From contig NZ_CABVPN010000017.1 of NCBI RefSeq assembly GCF_902499115.1, positions 107,097 to 171,096 of the forward strand: a DNA stretch of 64,000 nt. The letters are read 5' to 3'. Of this stretch, positions 53,205 through 60,503 are shown piece by piece. The stretch is from Burkholderia diffusa. GTDB taxonomy: Bacteria > Pseudomonadota > Gammaproteobacteria > Burkholderiales > Burkholderiaceae. Made by a program: the position numbers and the translations under genes. Numbering within the stretch: the stretch's first letter is position 1; each line of letters begins with the position of its first letter. The notes beneath the pieces were generated by a model that saw nothing but the letters and a program-made list of their open reading frames with translations, was not told the origin of the DNA and ran no database searches.

Positions 53205-53459
53205 TTACTGCGCCGGCTGCACGCCCTGCGCGGCGGCCTTGCGCTGCGCCGCCATCTCCTGCTCGTGCTTCTTCGCCATGTGGTGGCCGACGATACAGCC
53301 GCCGACCGCACCGACCACGGCGTGATGTCCCGCGTAGTGGCCGGCGACGCCGCCCACCACCGCGCCCTTCATGCAGCCTGCCGCGTGCGCGCTGCCGATC
53401 GTTGCGAGCGCAACGACGGCGGCCGCTGCGCACGACCTGATGTGTCGAATGGGCATCAT
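53205..53459 (-). CDS. Exported glycine-zipper small protein
   Basis: The 84-residue protein (81-84 depending on start) has a signal peptide (CAAAAVVALATIGSAHA). A short GxxxG helix with His follows (GAVVGGVAGHYAGHHAVVGAVGGCIVGHHMAKK), then a charged KHEQEMAAQRKAAA tail. The pattern resembles glycine-zipper outer-membrane or periplasmic proteins of the YMGG/OmpA-anchor type. It probably lies in the periplasm or outer membrane. The function is unknown. It is co-oriented with, but separated by terminators from, its neighbours. Confidence 0.75.
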   Translation of the reverse strand: MMPIRHIRSCAAAAVVALATIGSAHAAGCMKGAVVGGVAGHYAGHHAVVGAVGGCIVGHHMAKKHEQEMAAQRKAAAQGVQPAQ

Positions 53460-53515
53460 GCGATCACTCTCCTCTTGTCGTCGTGATCAGTATTCTCGTG
53501 AGCCGGCCGCCCGGT

Positions 53516-53818
53516 TCAGTTCCAGCGGCCGCGCCAGCCATCGCCGTCACGCCAGGCGCGCTCGCGCCACTCGTGCTCGCGCCATTCACGGCGACGCCAC
53601 TCGTGTTCACGCCATTGACGCGCACGCCAGTCGTCGTCGCGATAGCCCACCGGCGCGTACATCACCGGCGGCGGCGGCGCGACGTAGACCGGCTCGGGCG
53701 CCGCATAGACGCCTGGCACACCGATCCCGACCGACAGGTCGACGTGGGCCGATGCGACGCCCGAAGCTGCCAGCGCCGCTACACCGAGAACTGCACCGAG
53801 GATAAGTTTCTTGCTCAT
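53516..53818 (-). CDS. Exported Trp/Arg-repeat small protein
   Basis: The 100-residue protein has signal peptide MSKKLILGAVLGVAALAASGVASA (1-24). A hydrophobic Pro/Val linker (YAAPEPVYVAPPPPVMYAPVGY) follows, then a tail made of imperfect repeats WREHEWRRREWREHEWRERAW. The tail repeats are also visible in the DNA at about 53540-53625. Similar PXXXPVMYAPVGYR proteins are frequent and uncharacterised in beta-proteobacteria. The amphipathic, highly charged tail may bind membrane or nucleic acid; this is inference. Confidence 0.78.
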   Translation of the reverse strand: MSKKLILGAVLGVAALAASGVASAHVDLSVGIGVPGVYAAPEPVYVAPPPPVMYAPVGYRDDDWRARQWREHEWRRREWREHEWRERAWRDGDGWRGRWN

Positions 53819-53895
53819 TTCGCGACTCCCTGCACGTGTCGTGCGTCATGTGACTACGGTTCGGAGTCTAGGCATCGGGCGCCGACACAGGTGAA

Positions 53896-53914
53896 ACCGG
53901 TCTGCGAGACCGGT
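53896..53914. terminator. Perfect hairpin between egtD and the Trp/Arg-repeat gene
   Basis: ACCGGTCT-gcg-AGACCGGT is a perfect 8-bp stem. On the minus strand it is followed by TTTCACC, so it may stop egtBD read-through. It is 150 bp beyond egtD. Confidence 0.45.
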
Positions 53915-54065
53915 AACGGACGTTTACGGCGGGGTGCAAAGCGTTGCAGGACAAGGGTGGCGGGCGATTCGACACGCCGTTGCAACGGCGCATCGAATCG
54001 GTAAAGTCGGGAATTTTTGCCGGAAAACGCGCCGGCGCCGCACGCCGCACGCGAATCGAACGAAG

Positions 54066-55079
54066 TTACGCGCGGATATCGTCGACGCTGCGCAGCCAGT
54101 GCACGCTGAACAGGCTGTCCGCGTCGGTCCACACGGTGTCGGGCTCGAAGCCCGCACGGCGCGCGATCGCATGGAAGCCGTCGATCGTGAACTTGTGCGA
54201 GTTCTCCGTGTGGATGTGCTCGCCCGCCTCGAAGCGGAACGCGTGGCCGCGCACGTGCACCGTTTGCGCGATATCGCTGACGAGATGCATCTCGATGCGC
54301 TGCCGTTCGCGGTCGTAGAACGCGCAATGCGAAAACGCGTCGAGATCGAAGTCCGCGCCGAGTTCCGCGTTCGCGCGGGCAAGCAGGTTCAGGTTGAACC
54401 GCGCGGTCACGCCCTGCGCGTCGTTGTACGCGCGATGCAGCGTGCGCTCGTCCTTCACGAGATCCACGCCGACCAGCAGGCCGCCGCCGCGCAACAGCCG
54501 CGCGGCGTCGCGCAGGAACGCGTCGGCTTCCTCCGGCGAGAAGTTGCCGATCGTCGAGCCGGGGAAGAAGCCGATGCGCCGGCGCGGCGTCTCCGTCAGT
54601 TCGGCCAGTTGCTCGGCCTTCGTGTAGTCGGCCGCGATCGGCGCGACGTCGAGCCACGGATACGCGTCACGCAGCCGCGCCGCGGCGCCGTGCAGGTAGT
54701 CGGCCGAGATGTCGATCGGCACGTAGCGCGCCGGCGCGTTCGCGTAGTTGTCCGCACACGCGTCGAGCAGCACGCGGATCTTCTCGAGCGAGCCCGCGCC
54801 GAATTCGACGATGTCCGCATGCGGGCCGACGCGCCGCACGATCTCGGCCGCGCGATCGCGCAGGATGCCGAGTTCCGTACGCGTCGGGTAGTACTCGGGC
54901 AGCTCGCAGATGCTGTCGAACAACGCCGACCCGGCCGCATCGTAGAAGTATTTCGGCGAAATGCTGCGCGGCGTGCGCGACAGTCCGTCGATCAGGTCGC
55001 GCTCGAACGCGCTCGGCCGCGAATCGCGGGCGGGTTGCAGGCCACCGCTCGTGGCCGTCAGATCAGACGTCTCGCGCAA
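54066..55079 (-). CDS. egtD: L-histidine N-alpha-methyltransferase EgtD
   Basis: The 337-residue SAM-dependent enzyme trimethylates histidine to hercynine, the first step of ergothioneine synthesis. Family motifs are present: KYFYDAAGSALFDSICELPEYYPTRTE, VEFGAGSLEKIRVLLDA (SAM site), GFFPGSTIGNFSPEEA and AYNDAQGVTARFNLNLL. The start is TTG 55079, with GGGAG six bases upstream, and lies 17 nt inside egtB. The ATG-less longer frame upstream is a shadow of egtB. Products of egtB and egtD act in series. Confidence 0.93.
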   Translation of the reverse strand: MRETSDLTATSGGLQPARDSRPSAFERDLIDGLSRTPRSISPKYFYDAAGSALFDSICELPEYYPTRTELGILRDRAAEIVRRVGPHADIVEFGAGSLEKIRVLLDACADNYANAPARYVPIDISADYLHGAAARLRDAYPWLDVAPIAADYTKAEQLAELTETPRRRIGFFPGSTIGNFSPEEADAFLRDAARLLRGGGLLVGVDLVKDERTLHRAYNDAQGVTARFNLNLLARANAELGADFDLDAFSHCAFYDRERQRIEMHLVSDIAQTVHVRGHAFRFEAGEHIHTENSHKFTIDGFHAIARRAGFEPDTVWTDADSLFSVHWLRSVDDIRA

Positions 55080-56292
55080 GTCGCACTCCCGTGAATTGCC
55101 AGCGCGCGGCCGGCGGAAAGAAATTGCGGTACGTCGGCCGTTCGTGCCCCGGCGGCGTCGCGACGCTGCTGCCGCGCAGGACCTGCTGGCCAACCATGAA
55201 CTTGCCGTTGTATTCGGCGGCGACTCCCGCGAGCGGCCGAAAGCCCGGATACGGCTCGTAGGACGAACGGGTCCACTGCCACACGTGCCCGAGCATCTGC
55301 TGAATACCATCCGCGCCGAATGCGGCTTCCCATTCGAATTCGGTCGGCAGGCGTGCGCCGGCCCACTCCGCGTACGCGGCCGCTTCGTAGAAGCTCACGT
55401 GACACACGGGCGCATCGGGCGCGAGCGGCTCCACGCCGTGCAGACCGAACGCACGCCATGCGTGTACGGCTTCCGGCCCACCGTCGTCGTCCGGAATCCA
55501 GTACGCGGGCCCTCGCCAGCCTTCCCGCTGCACCGTCGCCCAGCCGTCCGACAGCCAGTATTCAGGGCGGGCGTAGCCGCCGTCCGCGATGAAGGCCGCG
55601 AATTCCGCATTCGTCACGAGACGGTTCGCGATCTCGTACGGACGCACGAGCGCCGTATGGCGCGGCCGTTCGTTGTCGAACGAGAACGCGTCGCCGTCGT
55701 GGCCGATCTCGACGAGCCCGCCCGGCTGATGCAGCCAGCGCAACGGGCCGGCATCGCCCGCGGCCAGGGCCGCGTGCCCATCGGCGCGATTGAGCGGCCG
55801 GAACGCAGGCTTGAGCGGGTTGCACGAGAACGCATGCAGCATGTCCGTGACGATCAGCTCCTGATGCTGCTGTTCGTGATGCAGGCCGAGTTCGATCTCG
55901 GGCGCGATCGTGGCGAGCATCGTCGGATCGGCGCCGTCGAGCACGCGCAGCATCGCGTCGTCGACGTACTGACGGTACGCACTCACCTCGTCGAGCGACG
56001 GACGCGTGAGCAGCCCGCGCTGCGGCCGCGGATGGCGCGGGCCGAGCGCTTCGTAATAGGAATTGAAGAGGAACTGGAATGCGTCGTCGAACGGCGCGTA
56101 GCCATCCACGCGGCGCATCAGTACGACGGTTTCGAAGAACCAGGTCGTATGCGCGAGATGCCATTTCACCGGACTCGCGTCGGGCATCGACTGCACGGCC
56201 TGGTCTTCGGCGGATAGCGTCGCCGTCAACGCGACACTATGGGCGCGCACGTCCTGATAACGGCGCTGAAGCTGGGATGCAAGGAGGCTCAT
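55063..56292 (-). CDS. egtB: Ergothioneine biosynthesis protein EgtB
   Basis: The 409-residue iron-dependent sulfoxide synthase joins hercynine and a thiol. The DinB-like N-terminal domain has the metal ligands WHLAHTTWFFET and HHEQQHQELIVTDML (HxxxHxE-type). The C-terminal FGE-sulfatase-like domain (about 200-409) includes LPTEFEWEAAFG, HVWQWTRSSYEPYPGF and RGSSVATP. The start MSLLASQLQRRY is preferred to a GTG five codons upstream. egtD follows, overlapping by 17 nt. No egtC or egtE gene is adjacent. Confidence 0.93.
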   Translation of the reverse strand: MSLLASQLQRRYQDVRAHSVALTATLSAEDQAVQSMPDASPVKWHLAHTTWFFETVVLMRRVDGYAPFDDAFQFLFNSYYEALGPRHPRPQRGLLTRPSLDEVSAYRQYVDDAMLRVLDGADPTMLATIAPEIELGLHHEQQHQELIVTDMLHAFSCNPLKPAFRPLNRADGHAALAAGDAGPLRWLHQPGGLVEIGHDGDAFSFDNERPRHTALVRPYEIANRLVTNAEFAAFIADGGYARPEYWLSDGWATVQREGWRGPAYWIPDDDGGPEAVHAWRAFGLHGVEPLAPDAPVCHVSFYEAAAYAEWAGARLPTEFEWEAAFGADGIQQMLGHVWQWTRSSYEPYPGFRPLAGVAAEYNGKFMVGQQVLRGSSVATPPGHERPTYRNFFPPAARWQFTGVRLARDV

Positions 56293-56873
56293 CGGTTTAC
56301 CGTCCACGTCGCGATTCGCTGCGTTGCGTTGCCGGAAAAAGGAAAGCCTTGCGCTCGGATGCGCGCGGCTGGCGTGCGACCTTCATTGCTGCGATGTCGG
56401 GCAGCCGGCGCGCGCGCCGGGCCGCTGGTGCGGCGTCACATCATCTGCCCGTGCAGAACAGTATGGGCCAGAAATGTGAACGTCGCGAATCGGATTTCGG
56501 GCGAAACAAGTGCGAAAGACAAATGAAAGCACTCGCGCGTCGAGCGGCGACGTTGGCGAACCGTCGATGCCCGTGATGGCGGGGCCCGGCAGGGGAACGC
56601 AATGGGCATGCCTGCGCGTCGGCATTACCGCCGCCTCATGACAGTCGCGCGGCACGCATGAAAGGTCGACGACCCGCGTTCACCGGCGCAACGGCGTCGT
56701 GCGGTCGATATCGGCCCCGATCCGCACGCCGGCATCACGGCCGTCGGTGCGATGTTCAACTGCCCTGCCCTCCGTGCGCTTCCCGGCTTTTGAAAAATTT
56801 TTCGCGCCGATGTCACACGCGCGGGGGCCTCGCTCGTCATATCACCGGAACCCACACGAAAGGAGAAGGAACC
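56293..56873. other. Divergent intergenic region, egtB to the ECF41 operon
   Basis: About 580 bp without a supportable gene; short open frames here show no family features. The right end holds the ECF41-type promoter. The egtB promoter must lie at the left end but was not recognised. Confidence 0.55.
56811..56838 (+). promoter_or_regulatory. ECF41-type sigma promoter
   Basis: TGTCACA (56811-56817) and CGTC (56835-56838) are separated by 17 bp and lie 35 bp upstream of the start of the linked carboxymuconolactone-decarboxylase-like gene. The known ECF41 consensus is TGTCACA about 16-17 bp before CGTC, and the second gene of this operon encodes an ECF41-type sigma. Autoregulation is therefore likely. 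Confidence 0.8.
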
Positions 56874-57350
56874 ATGACTGCGAAACTCAATCCGTTCGCC
56901 GCCGCCCCCGCGCTGATGAAGAACTGGATGGCCGTATCGGTCGCCGCTGCCGGGAGCCTCGAGCCGACGCTGATCGAGCTGGTCAAGATCCGCGCGTCGC
57001 AGATCAACGCGTGTGCGAACTGCCTTAACATGCACACCGTCGAGGCCCGCGAGCAAGGCGAGACCGAGCAGCGCATCAATCTGCTGGCCGCGTGGCGCGA
57101 AGCGCCCTGCTACACCGACCGCGAACGCGCGGCGCTCGGCTGGACCGACGCGCTCACGCGGCTGTCGGAGGGCCATGGCGCGCACGAAGCCGCGTATGCG
57201 GTGCTCAACGACCACTTCAGCCAGGAGGAGCAGGTGAAACTCACGGTGATGATCAACGTGATCAACGGCTGGAACCGGCTGGCCGTCGGCTTCGGGCTGT
57301 GGATCGATCCGGCTGAAGCGAAAGCCGCTGCCGCGAAGATGGTGGCCTGA
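56874..57350 (+). CDS. Carboxymuconolactone decarboxylase-like (AhpD-type) protein
   Basis: The 158-residue protein belongs to the CMD/AhpD superfamily, with the redox motif CANCLNMHTVEAR (CxxCxxxH) at about 44-56. It probably acts as a peroxidase-type or thiol-disulfide enzyme rather than as a lactone decarboxylase. AAAGGAGAAGGAACC gives a strong ribosome binding site. It overlaps the sigma gene by 1 nt. This partnership is the hallmark of ECF41 loci, where the CMD-like gene is the main target. Confidence 0.93.
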   Translation: MTAKLNPFAAAPALMKNWMAVSVAAAGSLEPTLIELVKIRASQINACANCLNMHTVEAREQGETEQRINLLAAWREAPCYTDRERAALGWTDALTRLSEGHGAHEAAYAVLNDHFSQEEQVKLTVMINVINGWNRLAVGFGLWIDPAEAKAAAAKMVA

Positions 57351-58231
57351 TGACCAGCCTCGATCCGGCCGCGGACAGCGCCGAAGACCGGGCCGACGCA
57401 GCGGCGAGCTTCGATCCGCTGCGTCGCACGCTGATCCGCGTCGCGTACCGGATGCTCGGTTCCGTCGCGGACGCCGAGGACATGGTGCAGGAGGCGTTCA
57501 TCCGCTGGATGGGCGTCGATCGCACGGAGGTGCGCGTGCCCGAGGCGTTCCTGCGCCGCATGGTGATGCGCATGTGCCTCGATCAGCTGAAGTCCGCACG
57601 GCACCAGCGCGAGACCTATATCGGCCCGTGGCTGCCGGAGCCAGTCGTCGAGGAGGATGAACAGGAGGACGTCACGCTGCCGCTGATGCTCGCGCTCGAA
57701 CGGCTGTCGCCGCTCGAACGTGCGGCGTTTTTGCTGCACGACGTGTTCGGCCTCGAGTTCGACGAGATCGCGACGACGATCCAGCGTGACCCGGCCGCAT
57801 GCCGGCAGCTCGCCGCGCGGGCGCGCACGCATGTGCGCGAGGCGCGGCCGCGGTTTCATGTCGAGAAGCAGCGCGGGATCGCGCTGGCCGAGGCGTTCTT
57901 CGCGGCGTCACGCAGCGGCGACATGCGCGCGCTCGGCGCGATGCTCGCCGAGGACGTGAGCCTGCATTCGGACGGCGGCGGCAAGCGCGCGGCCGCGGGC
58001 AAGCCGGTGTTCGGCTTCGAGCGCGTGATGAAGGTCCACGCATACCTGGCCGAACTGTTCGCCACGCATGCGTCGAAGCTCGTGCGAGCCGGGTTCATCA
58101 ACGGGTTGCCGGGTTTCGTCACGCTGGAGGCCGACGGCGAGTTGCAGACCACGGCGCTCGAGATCGAAGACGGAAAAATCGTCGCGATCTATGTCGTGCG
58201 GAATCCTGACAAGTTGAAGCATCTGCATTGA
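57350..58231 (+). CDS. ECF41-type RNA polymerase sigma factor (SigJ-like)
   Basis: The 293-residue sigma factor has region 2 (LIRVAYRMLGSVADAEDMVQEAFIRWM, about 25-52) and region 4 (LSPLERAAFLLHDVFGLEFDEIATTI, about 120-145). A C-terminal SnoaL-like extension (about 180-290) carries the ECF41 signature DGGGK at 208-212. In this group the extension replaces a separate anti-sigma factor and modulates activity. The ATG overlaps the stop of the CMD-like gene. Confidence 0.94.
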   Translation: MTSLDPAADSAEDRADAAASFDPLRRTLIRVAYRMLGSVADAEDMVQEAFIRWMGVDRTEVRVPEAFLRRMVMRMCLDQLKSARHQRETYIGPWLPEPVVEEDEQEDVTLPLMLALERLSPLERAAFLLHDVFGLEFDEIATTIQRDPAACRQLAARARTHVREARPRFHVEKQRGIALAEAFFAASRSGDMRALGAMLAEDVSLHSDGGGKRAAAGKPVFGFERVMKVHAYLAELFATHASKLVRAGFINGLPGFVTLEADGELQTTALEIEDGKIVAIYVVRNPDKLKHLH

Positions 58232-58321
58232 TGCTTGACGAGCGGGGGCTCTACGCCCTGCCTTGCCGATTACCCGCTGCTTGCCGCACGACGCATCGCC
58301 CAGGCATGCACGATTTCGGCC

Positions 58322-58361
58322 GCGAAAAGAAAAACGCCACGCGATGTTGCCGCGTGGCGTT
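58322..58361 (-). terminator. Terminator for tRNA-Val
   Basis: AACGCCACGCG and CGCGTGGCGTT form an 11-bp stem with a 7-nt loop (58333-58361). On the minus strand it is followed by TTTCTTTTC, about 65 bp beyond the tRNA 3' end. Confidence 0.88.
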
Positions 58362-58425
58362 TGTATGTTGGCGAGCCGGATTGCCTGTAGGCAATGCGTG
58401 CTGCCAGACCTCTTCTTTTGTTCGT

Positions 58426-58502
58426 TGGTAGGCTCGATTGGATTCGAACCAACGACCCCCACCATGTCAAGGTGGTGCTCTAACCAACTGAGCTACGAGC
58501 CT
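58426..58502 (-). tRNA. tRNA-Val (anticodon GAC)
   Basis: The 77-nt gene folds as a full cloverleaf: acceptor AGGCTCG/CGAGCCT, anticodon stem CCACC/GGTGG with loop TTGACAT (anticodon GAC) and T-loop TTCGAAT. CCA is encoded. A promoter with perfect TATAAT lies upstream and a terminator downstream, so it is an independent unit. Confidence 0.97.
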
Positions 58503-58514
58503 AAGAAGCCGCGA

Positions 58515-58543
58515 ATTATAGAGAGGGTTTTGGAGGTGCGCAA
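58515..58543 (-). promoter_or_regulatory. tRNA-Val promoter
   Basis: On the minus strand TTGCGC (58543-58538), a 17-bp spacer and TATAAT (58520-58515) precede the tRNA by 12 bp. Confidence 0.88.
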
Positions 58544-58596
58544 GTCCCTTTTGTGAAATTTATTCGATCGAGCATGGCGCGCATGGGCGGCGCACC

Positions 58597-58851
58597 GTGC
58601 GCGAAGCGAATTGCGATCGCATCCGGGTTGATCCCCACTGCGGGCTGCTTTGCTACGGCGCGGGCACGGTGCTCTGGATCTTCGCGTTGAGCAAGGCGGG
58701 GCTCACCGTCGTATATCCGTTTACCGCGCTCACGTTCGTGCTCGTCTTTCTGGCTGGAATCGTGTTCTTCGGCGAGCGTGTGTCGTACGCGCAATGGGGA
58801 GGCGTCGCCATGATCCTCGGCGGGCTGTATCTGATTGCCATGGTTCGATAG
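58597..58851 (+). pseudogene. 5'-truncated small drug/metabolite transporter
   Basis: The recognisable part, residues about 15-84, matches TM2-TM4 of an SMR/EamA-type transporter (GTVLWIFALSKAGLTVVYPF, LTFVLVFLAGIVFFGERVSY, WGGVAMILGGLYLIAMVR). TM1 is absent: upstream the open frame continues into the tRNA-Val promoter with unrelated basic sequence, and GTG 58597 is only a nominal start. Loss of the 5' end beside a tRNA suggests a past deletion or recombination. A functional short protein is unlikely. Confidence 0.7.
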
Positions 58852-58870
58852 CGGGCGGACCGGCGCCACA

Positions 58871-59106
58871 ACTTATCCACAGCGCGCTATGGATAACCGT
58901 CCGGCAAGCCTCTGGATTCACAGTGGAACGATTGAGGATATGTCGCCGCGGCTGTGAATCGGCGGAAAGTTGTTCTGTGATGCACAGCGATTTTCCTGTG
59001 CATCACCTGTGGTTATGCATTCTGTTTCATGTTGAAAATTCATGGTGTTACGGAAGTTATCCACTGTGGAGCGGTGAGCTTGTTAACTATCACTACGTAT
59101 ATATAC
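58871..59106 (-). repeat. oriC-like element, copy B (inverted partner of 11956-12203)
   Basis: Read on the minus strand: GTATATATACGTAGT (59106-59092), 4 nt, GTTAACAAG (59087-59079), 14 nt, GTGGATAACTTC (59064-59053), then TCCACTGTGA (58927-58918) and a convergent DnaA-box pair over 58871-58898 (perfect TTATCCACA on plus at 58873-58881, 8/9 TATGGATAA). The 54-bp block has the same internal spacing as copy A and matches at about 40 of 54 positions. A further 8/9 box, TTTGGATAA, lies outside at 59123-59131. There is no coding explanation. Confidence 0.7.
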
Positions 59107-59163
59107 GAACCCTGTTAACACCTTTGGATAAGCACAGTCCGCCGACTGTGATCCGGGAAGGAT

Positions 59164-59451
59164 ATGCACTGCGCGCGGTGGATGAATCACGCGAAGTCGA
59201 AGCCAGTGACCAGCCCGAACGCTCGCATCTGTAAAGTCGCCAGGTTCTCGACAGGCCTCGTCAATGAACCGCTGGTGGTGGATATTGCTGGCCGCGTAGC
59301 GGGGCTCATGGCCGATGTGGCCGCGGTTGTACGAGGATCCGTTATGACAATCACGTCATCGTCGTGCGACATGACGGACGACACGACGCGGCGCAGGGTC
59401 TTCCGGGTCCTGCAACGCCTGATTAGCTGGTCAGAGAAACGCGAGCGCTGA
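59164..59451 (+). CDS. Hypothetical protein, orphan
   Basis: A 95-codon open frame. Residues about 31-95 read like protein (VNEPLVVDIAGRVAGLMADVAAVV, DTTRRRVFRVLQRLIS), but the N-terminal part is less convincing and no ribosome binding site is clear. The local base composition is less GC-rich than the core genes. No family was recognised. It lies 15 bp before another orphan frame, and the two could be a transferred remnant. Confidence 0.3.
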   Translation: MHCARWMNHAKSKPVTSPNARICKVARFSTGLVNEPLVVDIAGRVAGLMADVAAVVRGSVMTITSSSCDMTDDTTRRRVFRVLQRLISWSEKRER

Positions 59452-59466
59452 AGGCCGGTCTCGGAG

Positions 59467-59907
59467 GTGGACGCTCACCTGTACTACTATCGTTGCGATC
59501 AAGTCGGCACGCCATGTTCCGCAGGGACCCTTGGGTCAGATGAGGTATCTCGGAAAGCTGGGTTTCAAGGCAAAGGTGAAATGATGCCGCTGGTGAATTG
59601 TTCATACCACGGACATGTCGGAGGTGAGCTCGTGACTCGGGCCGTGTCCGATCTCGTCAACGATCGTAGCAACGGCAAGAGTAGGCACCGGGTCGTGCCA
59701 TCGACGCTGGTGCGTGATGAAATCGAATTTCCGGGCTACATGCTCGAATCCGAAGATACGAAAATTCTGGCGTTGGGCGGGAAGCATGCAGGAGGCGGCG
59801 TCTATCGGTTCGACGATGACGAGTCGATGGAATCCGCTGTCGGTCTATTGACGGCAACTTGTGCTGAATGCCTGAGGGAATTGATTGCAAGGCAGGAAGA
59901 AGGGTAG
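59467..59907 (+). CDS. Hypothetical small cysteine-containing protein, orphan
   Basis: The frame encodes 146 residues from GTG 59467, or about 109 from ATG 59581, which has AAAGGTGAA just upstream and may be the real start (MMPLVNCSYHGHVGGELVTRAVSDLV). It contains paired features NCSYHGH and ATCAECLREL near the ends that could coordinate zinc, and an acidic middle (EFPGYMLESEDTKILALGG). No family was recognised. It sits in the atypical stretch with the oriC-like element and repeats. Confidence 0.45.
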   Translation: MDAHLYYYRCDQVGTPCSAGTLGSDEVSRKAGFQGKGEMMPLVNCSYHGHVGGELVTRAVSDLVNDRSNGKSRHRVVPSTLVRDEIEFPGYMLESEDTKILALGGKHAGGGVYRFDDDESMESAVGLLTATCAECLRELIARQEEG

Positions 59908-60503
59908 GAGGACGAGTGCCTCGGGGAGAGGGATGACCAGGTTGAATTTCGACAAGGTCAATCGGGGTTCCGTCCAGCTCGATATCGCGACGCTGCTCGG
60001 CCTGAAGACGGCAACGTTAGCCCGAATGTCTTGTCTGGCAGGGCTCTGCCGGAACAGAGCAGACGATGCGGACGGTGCTGGTGCGGTCCGTCGTCGTGGA
60101 TGCCTTGTGGATATCGAGAAGTCAAATCACTCGAAGGCCTGTGCACTCAACGGATACGGCAATCGAATTCGGTGCAGATGTTCGCGGTACCTTGCGGTTG
60201 TGGATATTGCACGCCAAAACAACCCGAAACACTGTGCAGGCCGAAGCTGAGCGAGTCGACCGATGACCGCGCGCGGTGTCGACATGATTGATGTGGATAT
60301 CCCGCTCCGCAGCAACTCGAAACCCAGTGATTCCGATCGGGCGAGGCTGCCGGTGTTGTTTCGACGTGGACAACAAACCGCGAAAGTCAGTCGAAACGCT
60401 GTGCAAGCGTGTGGTGACAGTAAGCACGCACAAGTCAGAAGCCGCATCATTCGGGGCATCGACGGCCGCCCACCGATCACCAGCCGCGCGCGCGTCGTAC
60501 CAA
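59908..60503. other. Non-coding stretch with degenerate repeats
   Basis: About 600 bp between the orphan frame and the anti-sigma gene. Short open frames exist on both strands but carry stops, weak starts or no family traits. Its right half holds the 93-bp-spaced repeats; the left part (59933-60060) shows nothing clear. Confidence 0.45.
60105..60404 (+). repeat. Four degenerate repeats with TGTGGATAT cores
   Basis: Units start at 60105, 60198, 60291 and 60364. The first three are exactly 93 bp apart; the fourth is 73 bp on. Each begins with a TGTGGATAT-like 9-mer (CGTGGACAA in the last), and about 28 bp later has CGAA, then near position 36-41 CTGTGCA or a variant. TGTGGATAT is 8/9 identical to the DnaA box TGTGGATAA. 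Between the anchors, similarity is low. The period is divisible by three, but stops interrupt most frames, so coding is not favoured. Confidence 0.5.

Noticed and set aside
54066..55310. Longer 414-codon egtD start
   Set aside because: The first 77 codons overlap egtB and have no family similarity; TTG 55079 has a good ribosome binding site.
58426..58502. tRNA-Val as attachment site of a current genomic island
   Set aside because: No integrase nearby and no direct repeat of the tRNA 3' end was found in the flanks.
60105..60404. CRISPR array
   Set aside because: Units are only partly similar, too far apart and few; no cas genes in the window.
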